DNA of 64,000 nucleotides from Streptomyces sp. NBC_01551 (GTDB lineage: Bacteria; Actinomycetota; Actinomycetes; Streptomycetales; Streptomycetaceae): the NCBI RefSeq assembly GCF_026339935.1, contig NZ_JAPEPX010000001.1:5979501-6043500 (forward strand). Reading direction: 5' to 3'. Of this stretch, positions 46,508-55,447 are shown piece by piece. Made by a program: the position numbers and the translations under genes. The notes beneath the pieces were generated by a model, which did no database searches, was not told where the DNA came from, and was given only the letters and a program-made list of their open reading frames with translations. The number at the start of each line of letters is the position of its first letter. Positions within the stretch are counted from its first letter, which is position 1.

Positions 46508-46972
46508 TCAGTAGTAGTCGCGCATCAGGGTCGTCGCCCACTCGGGCTGTCGGACCTCGCCACGCGGGCCGAACTCCTCCATGTACGGCTTGATGTCGAG
46601 CACCGGGGTGCCCTCCACCGCGTCCAGGCCCTCCACGTGGAGGGCCAGGCCGTCCACCTTCACCACCCGGCAGCGCGAGACGCCCAGCCGGTTGGGCCGG
46701 TTCTTGCCGCGCTGGGCGAAGATGCCCACCAGCGGCCACTCCGGGTTGCCCCGGGGATGCCGCGCACCCGTCTCGATCTTGTCGGCCGGCACCCGGTCGA
46801 AGTGGTAGACCACCTCGACGTGCGAGAAGTCCGCCAGCCCGTACAGGGCCTCGGGCCCGAACCGCGTGCCGTCCAGCCGGATCACGGCCGTCTCCCGGCC
46901 CCAGTCGTCGTCGACGACCTCCGCGCGGCCGCCCACGACCACCGCCACCGCTTCCGACTCCACCCGCACCAT
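46508..46972 (-). CDS. TrmO/TsaA-like (UPF0066) SAM-dependent methyltransferase
   Basis: 154 residues from ATG 46972 with GAGGGGG upstream. The family block RPNRLGVSRCRVVKVDGLAL followed by VEGLDAVEGTPVLDIKPY is the TsaA-like beta-barrel signature. Escherichia coli TrmO, the founding enzyme, methylates N6 of t6A37 in tRNA; it is longer (about 235 residues), and this protein consists of the barrel domain alone, so the substrate may differ. FAQRGKNRPNR carries the conserved SAM-binding region. No operon partner is evident: it is convergent with the MOSC gene, and the next gene upstream is 58 bp away on the same strand. Confidence 0.8.
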   Translation of the reverse strand: MVRVESEAVAVVVGGRAEVVDDDWGRETAVIRLDGTRFGPEALYGLADFSHVEVVYHFDRVPADKIETGARHPRGNPEWPLVGIFAQRGKNRPNRLGVSRCRVVKVDGLALHVEGLDAVEGTPVLDIKPYMEEFGPRGEVRQPEWATTLMRDYY

Positions 46973-47030
46973 GTCCCCCTCGTGTTTCGGCCCGGACCGA
47001 GGCCCCGGATTCCCGACCGCGGTCAGTCTC

Positions 47031-47819
47031 TCAGGCCGGCCGTACCGCGACGCGGTCCAGCGCTGCCAGCAGGTCCAGCAGCTCCGGCAGGTCCGCGAGC
47101 CCGTCGTGGGGGACCGCCAGCACCTCGCTCGGCTCCTCGTCGAGCAGCACGAACGCCGTGTCGTCCGTCCGTGCCACCAGCGACCAGCCCGGCCCGTCCA
47201 CGCGCAGCGTCCGCGCACCCTCGCCCGCGAACGAGGACCGTACCCGGCCGGGCGGCGGCGGCTTCTCCGTGTACTCCTGGGCCTCCTTGAGCGCCCGCGC
47301 CAGCCCGGGGTGCGCGGCGGCCGCCGCGCCGCCGTCCGTCGCGACGCGCTCGCGCCATTCGCCCCACTCCCGGGCGATCTGGTCCGCGCCCATCCGCCGC
47401 TGCACCGGCCCCCACGCCTCCGCCGAGGGCGGCGCCAGCGGCACCCGACCCGTGCCGTCCGCGCCCTGTTCCGGATCGTGCGGCTCCGGGATCCCCGTGG
47501 CCGAGACGGTCAGCTCCAGCGGCCAGCCCGCCAGCGAGACCACGATCGTCCGCTCGTCCGGCGACAGGTCGTACTCCATCCCGCAGTCCCAGGAGGCGAT
47601 GGCCGCGGCCACGAGCGAGACGTCGTCCACGACGACCGTCCAGCGCGCGCCCTCCTCGTCCTGGCCGAGCACCAGCCCGTAGCCCTCCGGGGCCGCCGGC
47701 ACGCCCAGCAGCGAGCAGGCCTCCGGAAAGTCGTCGCCCAGCACGCCCGGGAACTGCGCGGGGGTCATCAGTACGGCGGTCAGCACGTACAGGGACCCGC
47801 CGTCCTCCTCGTCGGACAC
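47031..47819 (-). CDS. Unrecognised conserved-type protein, 262 residues
   Basis: GTG start with GGGAGG 5 nt upstream. Soluble and acidic; no signal peptide, membrane segment or catalytic motif. Two similar beta-rich parts can be seen (RWTVVVDDVSLVAAAIASWD near 65 and WSLVARTDDTAFVLLDEEP near 220), flanking an Ala/Pro-rich helical centre. Codon use matches the core neighbours. It lies 58 bp upstream of the TrmO-like gene and could share a transcript with it. No function is proposed. Confidence 0.65.
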   Translation of the reverse strand: MSDEEDGGSLYVLTAVLMTPAQFPGVLGDDFPEACSLLGVPAAPEGYGLVLGQDEEGARWTVVVDDVSLVAAAIASWDCGMEYDLSPDERTIVVSLAGWPLELTVSATGIPEPHDPEQGADGTGRVPLAPPSAEAWGPVQRRMGADQIAREWGEWRERVATDGGAAAAAHPGLARALKEAQEYTEKPPPPGRVRSSFAGEGARTLRVDGPGWSLVARTDDTAFVLLDEEPSEVLAVPHDGLADLPELLDLLAALDRVAVRPA

Positions 47820-47896
47820 GTAGCCTCCCGGTCGCTCTCTCGTCGGCGCACCCTAACCAGCGGGTAACCGTCGCGTCGAGAGGCGGCGGGACGCGA

Positions 47897-47925
47897 TTTT
47901 CAAGCCCGCTACCTGCACGTAGAGT
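47897..47925 (+). promoter_or_regulatory. Promoter of the DUF2236 oxygenase gene
   Basis: TTTTCA (47897-47902), a 17-bp spacer and TAGAGT (47920-47925). It places the transcription start near 47932, leaving a short leader with GAAAGGGA before the GTG at 47955. Confidence 0.5.
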
Positions 47926-47954
47926 TGGGAACCCGCCACAGAAAGGGACACCCG

Positions 47955-48863
47955 GTGCAGCGTTACGACCGGCTGAGGGAGATCCTCCGGCTCGATCCCG
48001 ACCAAGACTTCCTCGCCATCTACCGGCTCACCGCCACTTACGAGTTCCCCTGGGACTTCGCCCGGGCCCTGGAGCTCGCGCTGTTCCGTACGTACGCCGT
48101 TCCCGCCATCGGGGGCCTGCTGGCCGAGACCGCCGAGTTCACCGAGCGCGCCCAGAAGCGCTACGACGACACGGCGCTCCTCCTCGACGCGGTCGTCGAG
48201 CACGGCTTCGACAGCGACACCGCCCGCACCGCGATCCGCCGCGTCAACCAGATGCACCGCAGCTACGACATCGGCAACGAGGACATGCGCTACGTCCTGT
48301 GCACGTTCGTGGTGATTCCGGCGCGCTGGCTGGACGCCTACGGCTGGCGACCGCTGACCCACCACGAGCGCCGGGCCTGCGCGAACTACTACGCCACTCT
48401 CGGCCGCCACCTGGGCATCACGGACATCCCGGGCTCCTACGAGGAGTTCGAGACCACCCTGGACGCCTACGAGGAGGCCCACTTCGGCTGGGACGAGGGC
48501 GGCCGCAAGGTCGCCGACTCCACCATCGAACTGATGGCCTCCTGGTACCCGGCCCCGCTCGCCCCGGCCGTACGGGCCCTGAGCCTCTCCCTCCTCGACG
48601 AGTCGCTGCTCTCCGCCTTCCGCTACGAGCCCCCGCGGGAGCCGGTCCGGCAGCTGTTCCGGGGCGCCCTGCGGCTGCGCGGCCGCGCGGTACGGCTGCT
48701 GCCCCCGCGCAAGGCCCCGCACTACGCCCGGCAGAATCCGGAGATCAAGGGCTACCCGCACGGCTACGACGTCGGCGAGCTCGGCACCTTCCCGGTGCCC
48801 GGCCTCGGCGGCTGCCCCGTACCGCACCCGCGCCGCCCGGCCGGCGCGGACGCCCAGCCCTGA
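47955..48863 (+). CDS. DUF2236 / MpaB-type oxygenase-like heme protein
   Basis: 302 residues from GTG 47955 (AAAGGGA upstream); a TTG at 47925 is in frame but overlaps the -10 box. The family features are the helix with RRVNQMHRSYDIGNEDMRYVL (candidate heme-ligand His and conserved Asn/Tyr) and FVVIPARWLDAYGWRPLTHHE. DUF2236 includes latex-clearing protein Lcp and the mycophenolate enzyme MpaB', which cleave carbon-carbon double bonds oxidatively with a b-type heme. This member has no signal peptide, so an intracellular substrate is likely. Divergent from the unrecognised gene at 47.8 kb. Confidence 0.82.
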   Translation: MQRYDRLREILRLDPDQDFLAIYRLTATYEFPWDFARALELALFRTYAVPAIGGLLAETAEFTERAQKRYDDTALLLDAVVEHGFDSDTARTAIRRVNQMHRSYDIGNEDMRYVLCTFVVIPARWLDAYGWRPLTHHERRACANYYATLGRHLGITDIPGSYEEFETTLDAYEEAHFGWDEGGRKVADSTIELMASWYPAPLAPAVRALSLSLLDESLLSAFRYEPPREPVRQLFRGALRLRGRAVRLLPPRKAPHYARQNPEIKGYPHGYDVGELGTFPVPGLGGCPVPHPRRPAGADAQP

Positions 48864-48963
48864 CCTGACGGCCCTCGACCCGGCAGCCCTCGGCCTGACG
48901 GCGCCCGACGGGACCGCCCCGGCCCCACCGGACACCCCGGCCCGAGCGGCGGCCCCGGCCGGT

Positions 48964-49563
48964 TCAGGCGCGGCGTACCGCGAGCACAAGGAAGCGCTCG
49001 TCCTCGTCGGCGTACGAGGTCATGTCCCAGCCCGACGCGGACAGCAGCGGGCCGAGGTTGTGCTCGGCCCGCAGGTCGTCCGGGGTCAGCTCGCGCCCGT
49101 GGCGCGCGGCCAGGGCGGCGCGCCCGATCGGGTGGAACAGTGCCAGCCCGCCTCCCGGGCGCACCACCCGGGCCAGCTCGCGCAGGTTCGCCTCCGGATC
49201 CGGCAGGTGCGCGATGAGCCCGGCGGCGAACACGGCGTCCAGTACCGCGTCACGCAACGGCAGCCGGGCCACGTCCGTGAGCAGCAGCGTGCCGTCGGCG
49301 GCCCGCCCGGCCTGCCGTGCGGAGGCCAGCATCTGCGGGGTGACGTCGGCGCCGAGTACCGTTCCGCCGGGTCCGACGGCCGCCCGCAGCGGGGTCAGCG
49401 CCCGCCCGGTCCCGCAGCCCGCGTCGAGCACCCGGTCGCCGGGCCGCAGCCCGAACTCGGCCACGGCGGTCGCGAAGGCGGGCTCGTCGTCCGGGAACTT
49501 CCGGTCCCAGTCGGCTGCACGCGCTCCGAAGAACTCCTGCACGTGTGTGTGGTCTTCGCTCAT
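48964..49563 (-). CDS. SAM-dependent class I methyltransferase
   Basis: 199 residues from ATG 49563 (MSEDHTHVQEFF); longer in-frame starts exist to 49650 but add an unlike N-terminus. Motif I RVLDAGCGTGRALTPL, strand-2 acidic residue in VLGADVTPQML, DVARLPLRDAVLDAVFAAGL, then VVRPGGGLALFHPIG. The opening FFGARAADWDRKFPDD is typical of the Methyltransf_11 group. Acceptor unknown. Divergent from the MHYT gene. Confidence 0.82.
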   Translation of the reverse strand: MSEDHTHVQEFFGARAADWDRKFPDDEPAFATAVAEFGLRPGDRVLDAGCGTGRALTPLRAAVGPGGTVLGADVTPQMLASARQAGRAADGTLLLTDVARLPLRDAVLDAVFAAGLIAHLPDPEANLRELARVVRPGGGLALFHPIGRAALAARHGRELTPDDLRAEHNLGPLLSASGWDMTSYADEDERFLVLAVRRA

Positions 49564-49686
49564 GTGGACATGATCCCCCACCGGCACACTCCTGCGGTCC
49601 GTGTGCAAGGTGGTACGCGGTGTGATCGAAGAAGAACGTAGCTCTGTCATATTCCAGCAGTTCCAGCTGCTTTCGAAATGCTCCCC

Positions 49687-49714
49687 TTGTTCGCGCCCTC
49701 ACCCGCACTAGCGT
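49687..49714 (+). promoter_or_regulatory. Promoter for leaderless MHYT-protein transcript
   Basis: TTGTTC (49687-49692), 16-bp spacer, TAGCGT (49709-49714). The predicted start point falls at 49721-49724, on or just before the ATG; no Shine-Dalgarno is present. Confidence 0.5.
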
Positions 49715-49723
49715 CCCGTGGCC

Positions 49724-50503
49724 ATGGGACACCTGGACCACGCCGCTTACGGCTTGTTGACACCCGTGCTGTCATACGTGATGGCATCCATAGGCGCCGC
49801 CCTCGGGCTGCGCTGCACCGTGCGCGCGCTCGCCGCGACCGGACCCTCCCGCCGCAACTGGCTCATCACCGCGGCTTCCGCGATCGGCTCGGGCATCTGG
49901 ACGATGCACTTCGTCGCGATGCTCGGCTTCAACGTCACCGGCACCGAAGTCCACTTCAACGTGCCGCTGACCGTCCTCAGCCTGCTCGTCGCCATGCTCG
50001 TCGTCGGCGCCGGAGTCTTCGCCGTCGGCTACGGCAAGGCGCGCGGCCGCTCGCTCCTCCTCGGCGGACTGACCACCGGGCTGGGCGTCGCCAGCATGCA
50101 CTACCTCGGCATGGCGGCCCTGCGACTGCACGGCGAGGTCACGTACGACCCGCTCACCGTCACGCTGTCCGTCGCCATCGCCGTCGTCGCGGCCACCGCC
50201 GCGCTCTGGGCGGCCCTCAACATCAAGGCCCCGGTGGCCGTCGCGATCGCCTCGCTCGTCATGGGAGCCGCCGTCACGAGCATGCACTACACCGGGATGA
50301 TGGCCGTCGCCGTCCGGGTCACGCCCTCGGACGCCGCGTTGCCCGGGGTCACCGCCATGCAGTTCATCTTCCCGCTCGCCGTCGGGCTCGGGTCCTACCT
50401 CTTCATCACCTCCGCCTTCGTCGCGCTCTCCCCGACCGCCGACGAACTCGCCGCCTCGGCCTCGGTCCGGCACCTGGGCGGACGCGCGGCGGCGCAGCAC
50501 TGA
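49724..50503 (+). CDS. MHYT-domain integral membrane sensor
   Basis: 259 residues from ATG 49724; GTG at 49718 is also in frame. About seven transmembrane helices with three MHYT motifs: TMHFVAMLGF, SMHYLGMAAL and SMHYTGMMAV. The Met/His residues are thought to bind copper and sense oxygen, CO or NO. Unlike many MHYT proteins there is no attached GGDEF, EAL or kinase domain, so the signal must pass to another protein. It lies 180 bp upstream of the conservon, whose sensor kinase is a possible partner. Confidence 0.88.
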   Translation: MGHLDHAAYGLLTPVLSYVMASIGAALGLRCTVRALAATGPSRRNWLITAASAIGSGIWTMHFVAMLGFNVTGTEVHFNVPLTVLSLLVAMLVVGAGVFAVGYGKARGRSLLLGGLTTGLGVASMHYLGMAALRLHGEVTYDPLTVTLSVAIAVVAATAALWAALNIKAPVAVAIASLVMGAAVTSMHYTGMMAVAVRVTPSDAALPGVTAMQFIFPLAVGLGSYLFITSAFVALSPTADELAASASVRHLGGRAAAQH

Positions 50504-50681
50504 GCGGGACGCGCTACCCGCGCGGCGGCCCCCTCGTAGGACCGCACCCTCACCCCGCAGCTGCACGGCCCCCCGCACCCCTCGCACAGCCCCCGCCCCG
50601 CACCCACCGCGTATCGACGTACAGCCGAACCGCCGAACCGCCGTACTCCGAACCGCCGTACCTCCCCGGAACGAGGAGCCC

Positions 50682-53390
50682 ATGCGCACACCCCGCAGAA
50701 AACCGGAAGCAGCGGCGCCGCGGCTGCCCGCGCCCCCGGCGCGCGGCCGCCGGGCCCACGCGGGGCCGCCCGCCGAGGAGCCGGCCGACGACCGTGAGGC
50801 CTCCCACCCCGCCCCGGCCGGCGCATCCGACGGCAGACCGCCCCGCCCACGGCTCCGGCTGCGTCCCCGTACCGTCCGCGCGAAGATCGTCTCGCTGCTG
50901 ATGGTCCCGGTGGTCTCCCTGCTCGCCCTCTGGGGCTTCGCCACGGTCAGCACCGCCCAGGACATCTCCCGCCTCAGCCGCGTCCAGCGCGCCGACGAGC
51001 AGATCCGCACCCCCCTCGCCGCCGCCGTCACCGAACTTCAGGCCGAACGCCGCGCGGCCGTCCGGCTGCTGGCCGACCCCGCCGCCGACCCGGCCGCCGC
51101 CCTGGAACAACAGGCCGGGCGTACGGACGCCGCCGTCCGCCGGCTCCGCCTCGGCGACAGCCACACCGTGGCGGACTCGGGGGACTACCCCGCCGAGGTG
51201 GGCGTCCGCCTCGACGCCTTCGTCGCTGCCGCCGAGGCGCTCGGATCCGCCCGCAAGGACATCACCGGCCGCCGGCTCAGCCCGTCGGCCGCCTACGAGG
51301 TGTACGGCAAGGTGGTCGATGCCGCGTTCGTCGTGGACGGCGCCCTCACCGGTGGCCGGCACGCCGAACTCGGCCCCGACGCCCGCATCCTGCTGGAATT
51401 CGCCCAGGCCAGGGAACTGCTCGCCCGCGAGGACGCCCTGCTCGCCTTCCCCGGCCCGCGCAACGCCGAAACGCTTCGCCGGCTCTCCGGCGCCGTCGAG
51501 GCCCGCCGCGCCCTGACGGCCGCCGCCACCGGTGACCTGCCCGCAGCCCAGCACGACACCTGGCAGTCCGTCGCCAAGAGCGCCGCCTACGCCGACCTCA
51601 CCGGGGCCGAGGACAAAGCCCTCGCTGTCGGCACCGGCCGCGACTCGGCCACCGCCCCCGCAGGCTGGGACGCCGCGTACACCGGCATCGCCGCCTCGAT
51701 GCGGGAGATCGACGGCGCCGTGCGCGCCGCGGCCGCCGACCGCGCCGACCCCTTCTCCGAAGGCGCCCTGAGCCCGGCCGGAGCCGCCGTACTGCTCGGC
51801 CTGGCCGCCGTCGCCGCCTCGCTCGTCATCTCCGTCCGCATCGGCCGCACCCTGGTCGTCGAACTGGTCTCGCTGCGCAACACCGCCCTGGCGATCGCGC
51901 ACCGCAAACTCCCCGACGCCATGGAACGGCTGCGCGCCGGGCAGGACATCGACGTCGACGCCGAGACCCCGCCCGGACCGCCCGCCGAGGACGAGGTCAC
52001 CCAGGTGGGCCAGGCCCTCTCCACCGTCCACCGGGCCGCGCTCGGCGCCGCCGTCGAACGCGCCGAACTCGCCAGCGGGGTGAGCGGCGTGTTCGTCAAC
52101 CTCGCCCGCCGCAGCCAGGTCCTCGTGCACAAGCAGCTCACCCTGCTCGACTCGATGGAGCGGCGCGCCGACGACCCGGGCGAGCTCGGCGACCTCTTCC
52201 GGCTCGACCACCTCACCACCCGCATGCGGCGGCACGCGGAGAGCCTGATCATCCTGTCGGGCGCCGCTCCGGGCCGCGCCTGGCGGACCCCGATCCCGCT
52301 CACCAACGTCGTACGGGCCGCCGTCTCCGAGATCGAGGACTACCCGCGCGTCGAGGTCCGCCAGCTCGCCGAGGCCGCCGTCGCGGGCGCCGCGGTCGCG
52401 GACCTGACGCACCTGCTCGCCGAACTCATCGAGAACGCGACCCAGTTCTCCCCGCCGCACACCAAGGTCCGCGTCAGCGGCGAGCCCGTCGGCGCCGGCT
52501 ACGTCCTGGAAGTCGAGGACCGCGGGCTCGGCATGGGCCGCGAAACCCTCGACGACGCCAACCGCCGCATCGAACAGTCCGAGGCGCTCGACCTCTTCGA
52601 CAGCGACCGGCTCGGGCTCTTCGTGGTCAGCCGGCTCTCCGCCCGCCACGGGGTGAAGGTGCACCTGCGCACCTCGCCCTACGGGGGCACCACCGCCGTG
52701 GTGCTGCTGCCGAACTCCCTGCTCCAGGGCGCGATCACGGCCGGCCCGGCCGAGCCCGCGCGCACGGCTCACGATGCGCGGATGGCTCCCGAAGCGCGCA
52801 CGGCCCCGGTACGGCGCCCCGCACCGCGCCCCGCACCCCACTCCGAACCGCAGCCCCAGCCCCGCCCCGAGCCCCGTCCCGGGCCGGAACGGCCGGCCCG
52901 AGCGATCCGGCAACCCGCCATCAGCGTCGTACGGGAGGACGCGCGGGCGATCCAGCCCGCGGCCCCGGCGGCGCCGGCGGCCTCGGCCCCCACCCCGGGC
53001 CAGGCCGCTCGGAGCCCCGAACCGGAGGATCCGCGTCCCGCCCCGGTGGCCCCGCTCCGGCCTCGCGGCCCCGGCGGCACGGTCACCCGTACCCAGGCGG
53101 CACCGGCCGCCGCCCCCGCCGCTCCCGTCAGCACCAGCAGCCCCAACGGCACCGCCCACCCCGCCGCCCCGGTGGCCGACCTGCCCCGCCGGGTACGCCA
53201 GGCCAGCCTCGTCCCGCAGCTGCGCGAGGCCCCCGCCCCCACGGAGCCGGCCGGGGCGCGCGGCCCCGAGGACCCGCCGGGCCGCAGTCCGGAGCAGGCC
53301 CGGGACCGGATGGCGGCCTACCGGGCCGGCTGGGCCCGGGGTTCGCAGGAGAACTCCCCCCACGCAGGCAGCGAAGGAGAACAGCGATGA
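50682..53390 (+). CDS. cvnA: Conservon sensor histidine kinase-like protein CvnA
   Basis: 902 residues, ATG with GAGGAG upstream. A Pro/Arg-rich cytoplasmic N-terminus precedes TM1 (IVSLLMVPVVSLLALWGF, about 70-87), a nitrate/nitrite-sensing (NIT) extracytoplasmic domain (about 95-365), TM2 (AAVLLGLAAVAASLVI, about 370), a HAMP-like linker, a DHp region (LARRSQVLVHKQLTLLD ... RLDHLTTRMRRHAESL), and an HATPase_c domain with N box ENATQFSPPHT and G boxes EDRGLGMG and RLGLFVVSRL. The last 220 residues are Pro/Ala-rich. Conservon CvnA proteins form a membrane complex with CvnB-D resembling a G-protein-coupled receptor system. The stop overlaps cvnB by 4 nt (ATGA). Confidence 0.92.
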   Translation: MRTPRRKPEAAAPRLPAPPARGRRAHAGPPAEEPADDREASHPAPAGASDGRPPRPRLRLRPRTVRAKIVSLLMVPVVSLLALWGFATVSTAQDISRLSRVQRADEQIRTPLAAAVTELQAERRAAVRLLADPAADPAAALEQQAGRTDAAVRRLRLGDSHTVADSGDYPAEVGVRLDAFVAAAEALGSARKDITGRRLSPSAAYEVYGKVVDAAFVVDGALTGGRHAELGPDARILLEFAQARELLAREDALLAFPGPRNAETLRRLSGAVEARRALTAAATGDLPAAQHDTWQSVAKSAAYADLTGAEDKALAVGTGRDSATAPAGWDAAYTGIAASMREIDGAVRAAAADRADPFSEGALSPAGAAVLLGLAAVAASLVISVRIGRTLVVELVSLRNTALAIAHRKLPDAMERLRAGQDIDVDAETPPGPPAEDEVTQVGQALSTVHRAALGAAVERAELASGVSGVFVNLARRSQVLVHKQLTLLDSMERRADDPGELGDLFRLDHLTTRMRRHAESLIILSGAAPGRAWRTPIPLTNVVRAAVSEIEDYPRVEVRQLAEAAVAGAAVADLTHLLAELIENATQFSPPHTKVRVSGEPVGAGYVLEVEDRGLGMGRETLDDANRRIEQSEALDLFDSDRLGLFVVSRLSARHGVKVHLRTSPYGGTTAVVLLPNSLLQGAITAGPAEPARTAHDARMAPEARTAPVRRPAPRPAPHSEPQPQPRPEPRPGPERPARAIRQPAISVVREDARAIQPAAPAAPAASAPTPGQAARSPEPEDPRPAPVAPLRPRGPGGTVTRTQAAPAAAPAAPVSTSSPNGTAHPAAPVADLPRRVRQASLVPQLREAPAPTEPAGARGPEDPPGRSPEQARDRMAAYRAGWARGSQENSPHAGSEGEQR

Positions 53391-53830
53391 TCGAGCACCA
53401 CCGCATCGACCTCGACGGCGTCCGCAGGTCCGGCGAGCTGGACTGGCTGCTGGACGACCTGGTGGTCCGGGTCCGCGAGGTCCGCCACGCCGTGGTCCTG
53501 TCCAACGACGGGCTGGCCGTGGGCGCTTCCAGCGCGCTCAGCCGGGAGGACGCGGAGCACCTGGCCGCCGTGGCCTCCGGGTTCCACAGCCTCGCCAAGG
53601 GCGCGGGCCGGCATTTCCACTCCGGGGGCGTGCGCCAGACGATGGTGGAGATGGACGACGGGTTCCTCTTCGTCGCGGCCGCCGGGGACGGATCCTGCCT
53701 GGCCGTCCTCAGCGCCGCCAGCGCGGACATCGGCCTGATCGCCTACGAGATGGCCCGGCTGGTCAAGCGGGTCGGGGAGCACCTGTACACCCCGCCCCGG
53801 TTCGCGGCGCGCCCGCCGGCCGCCGGTTGA
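53387..53830 (+). CDS. cvnB: Conservon roadblock/LC7 protein CvnB
   Basis: 147 residues, ATG overlapping the cvnA stop. Roadblock/LC7 fold: LDWLLDDLVVRVREVRHAVVLS, EDAEHLAAVASGFHSLAKG, and VRQTMVEMDDGFLFVAAAGD. In conservons it works as the GTPase-regulating partner of CvnD, as MglB does for MglA. A close paralogue is encoded 1.6 kb downstream (55448-55846). Confidence 0.92.
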   Translation: MIEHHRIDLDGVRRSGELDWLLDDLVVRVREVRHAVVLSNDGLAVGASSALSREDAEHLAAVASGFHSLAKGAGRHFHSGGVRQTMVEMDDGFLFVAAAGDGSCLAVLSAASADIGLIAYEMARLVKRVGEHLYTPPRFAARPPAAG

Positions 53831-54240
53831 GCGGGGCGGACCGGCACATGAACGGCCAGTGGTACGACGCCGAGGCGGGCCCGCTCGTCCGCCCGTACGC
53901 CATGACCGGCGGGCGCACGAAACCGGGACCGCACGGGGTCCGGTTCGACCTGATCGCGCTGGTGGTCGTGGCCCCCGACGGCAGCGGTGACGGCGCCGAC
54001 GGGGCGGCCGAGTCGCTGCTCGGGCCGGAGCACCGGGCGCTGCTCGGGCTGTGCCGGTCCGAGACCCAGTCGGTGGCGGAGCTGGCCGCCGACGCGGACC
54101 TGCCCGTGGGGGTGGTGCGGGTCCTGCTGGGGGACCTGCTGGAGGCCGGGCACGTCAGGGTCAGTCGCCCCGTGCCGCCCGCGCAGTTGCCGGACGAGCG
54201 GATTCTGCGGGAAGTCATCGAGGGATTGCGAGCGCTGTGA
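53827..54240 (+). CDS. cvnC: Conservon DUF742 winged-helix protein CvnC
   Basis: 137 residues if the TTG at 53827, which overlaps the cvnB stop (TTGA), is used; 130 from the ATG at 53848. Neither has a strong Shine-Dalgarno, and coupling favours the TTG. DUF742 signature: GPLVRPYAMTGGRT near the start, then VAELAADADLPVGVVRVLLGDLLEAGHV, a winged helix-turn-helix without clear DNA-binding role. It is the third component of the conservon complex. The stop overlaps the cvnD start (TGATG). Confidence 0.88.
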   Translation: MSGADRHMNGQWYDAEAGPLVRPYAMTGGRTKPGPHGVRFDLIALVVVAPDGSGDGADGAAESLLGPEHRALLGLCRSETQSVAELAADADLPVGVVRVLLGDLLEAGHVRVSRPVPPAQLPDERILREVIEGLRAL

Positions 54241-54884
54241 TGGGACTGGACGACAACGGAACGGACGGATCCGGGGTGGAGGCGGACGACGACGAACTCG
54301 CACCGCTCGCCCTGAAGATCCTCGTGGCGGGCGGCTTCGGCGTCGGGAAGACCACGCTGGTGGGCGCCGTCAGCGAGATCCGCCCGCTGCGGACGGAGGA
54401 ACTCCTCAGCCAGGCGGGTGAACTCGTCGACGACACCGGCGGGGTGGACCAGAAGACCACCACGACCGTCGCCATGGACTTCGGGCGGATCACCATCCGG
54501 TCCGGGCTGTCCCTCTATCTGTTCGGCACGCCGGGGCAGGACCGCTTCTGGTTCCTGTGGGACGAGCTCTCGCAGGGCGCGCTGGGCGCGGTGGTGCTCG
54601 CCGACACCCGGCGGCTGGAGGACTGTTTCCCGGCGGTGGACTACTTCGAGCACCGGCGGATCCCGTTCGTGGTGGCCGTCAACTGCTTCACGGACGCCCG
54701 GCGTTACGGGGCGCACGAGGTGTCGCGGGCGCTGGACCTGGACCAGGGGACGCCGGTGGTGCTGTGTGACGCCCGCGACAAGGACTCGGGGAAGGAAGTG
54801 CTGATCAGGCTGGTCGAATACGCCGGGCGGGTGCACACCGCCCGGCTGCTCGACTCGGTGGGACCGCAGGCGGGTTCCGTGTGA
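54240..54884 (+). CDS. cvnD: Conservon GTPase CvnD
   Basis: 214 residues, ATG overlapping the cvnC stop by one base. Small Ras-like GTPase: P-loop GGFGVGKTTLVGAV (about 32-45), threonine-rich switch I (QKTTTTVAMDFG), switch II GTPGQDRFWFLWDEL, and NCFTDAR in the NKxD position, a known variation in this family. It is the output switch of the conservon, probably membrane-recruited through CvnA-C. No cytochrome P450 gene (cvnE) follows; instead a flavin/F420 enzyme gene lies 20 bp away on the other strand. Confidence 0.92.
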   Translation: MGLDDNGTDGSGVEADDDELAPLALKILVAGGFGVGKTTLVGAVSEIRPLRTEELLSQAGELVDDTGGVDQKTTTTVAMDFGRITIRSGLSLYLFGTPGQDRFWFLWDELSQGALGAVVLADTRRLEDCFPAVDYFEHRRIPFVVAVNCFTDARRYGAHEVSRALDLDQGTPVVLCDARDKDSGKEVLIRLVEYAGRVHTARLLDSVGPQAGSV

Positions 54885-54903
54885 GAGGGGCGCGGCGGGC
54901 CGG

Positions 54904-55341
54904 TCAGTCGGCCACGCCGGCCACCGAGACCACCTTGTCGATCCGGACCCGGACGAGGAGCTCGCCGGGCACGCCGTTGCGGCGGCCGAAGGACTCGGCG
55001 AGCTCCTCGCCCATGTAGCGGGCGGCGATCCGCGTCGCCCAGTGGACCATCGCGTCGCTGTCGTCGGCGTACTCGCTGATCTCGGCGCGGCCCTGGAGGA
55101 CCACGTAGGAGAAGGGCGGGGTGTCCACGTCCACGCACAGGGCGACCCGCCCGTCACGGGCCAGATTGCGCCCCTTGACGGTGTCCTTGCCGGTGTTGAA
55201 CACGAAGGAATCGCCGTCCAGGACGAACCAGATGGGGGCGATGTGCGGGCTTCCGTCCGCGCGGACGGTGGAGAGCTTTCCGGTGCGGGTGGAATGCGAG
55301 ACGAACGCCCGCCATTCCTCTTGAGTCATCTTCTTCGCCAT
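54904..55341 (-). CDS. PPOX-class (pyridoxamine-oxidase-like) F420/FMN-dependent oxidoreductase
   Basis: 145 residues from ATG 55341 with a very good AAGGAGGAT upstream. Split-barrel flavin-binding fold: WRAFVSHSTRTGKLSTVRADG, PHIAPIWFVLDGDSFVFNTG, KGRNLARDGRVALCVD. This family in actinobacteria mostly uses F420 to reduce small molecules; the substrate is not predictable. It is convergent with cvnD (20 bp) and divergent from the orphan roadblock gene. Confidence 0.85.
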   Translation of the reverse strand: MAKKMTQEEWRAFVSHSTRTGKLSTVRADGSPHIAPIWFVLDGDSFVFNTGKDTVKGRNLARDGRVALCVDVDTPPFSYVVLQGRAEISEYADDSDAMVHWATRIAARYMGEELAESFGRRNGVPGELLVRVRIDKVVSVAGVAD

Positions 55342-55447
55342 GGGGACATCCTCCTTGCCCGAAACCGGCTGGTGGGCAAGGCTTGCCGCACGACTACGCG
55401 GGGTGGGGCGCGGCCACGGGGGCCGGGTCAACGGGGAGGGGCTCAAA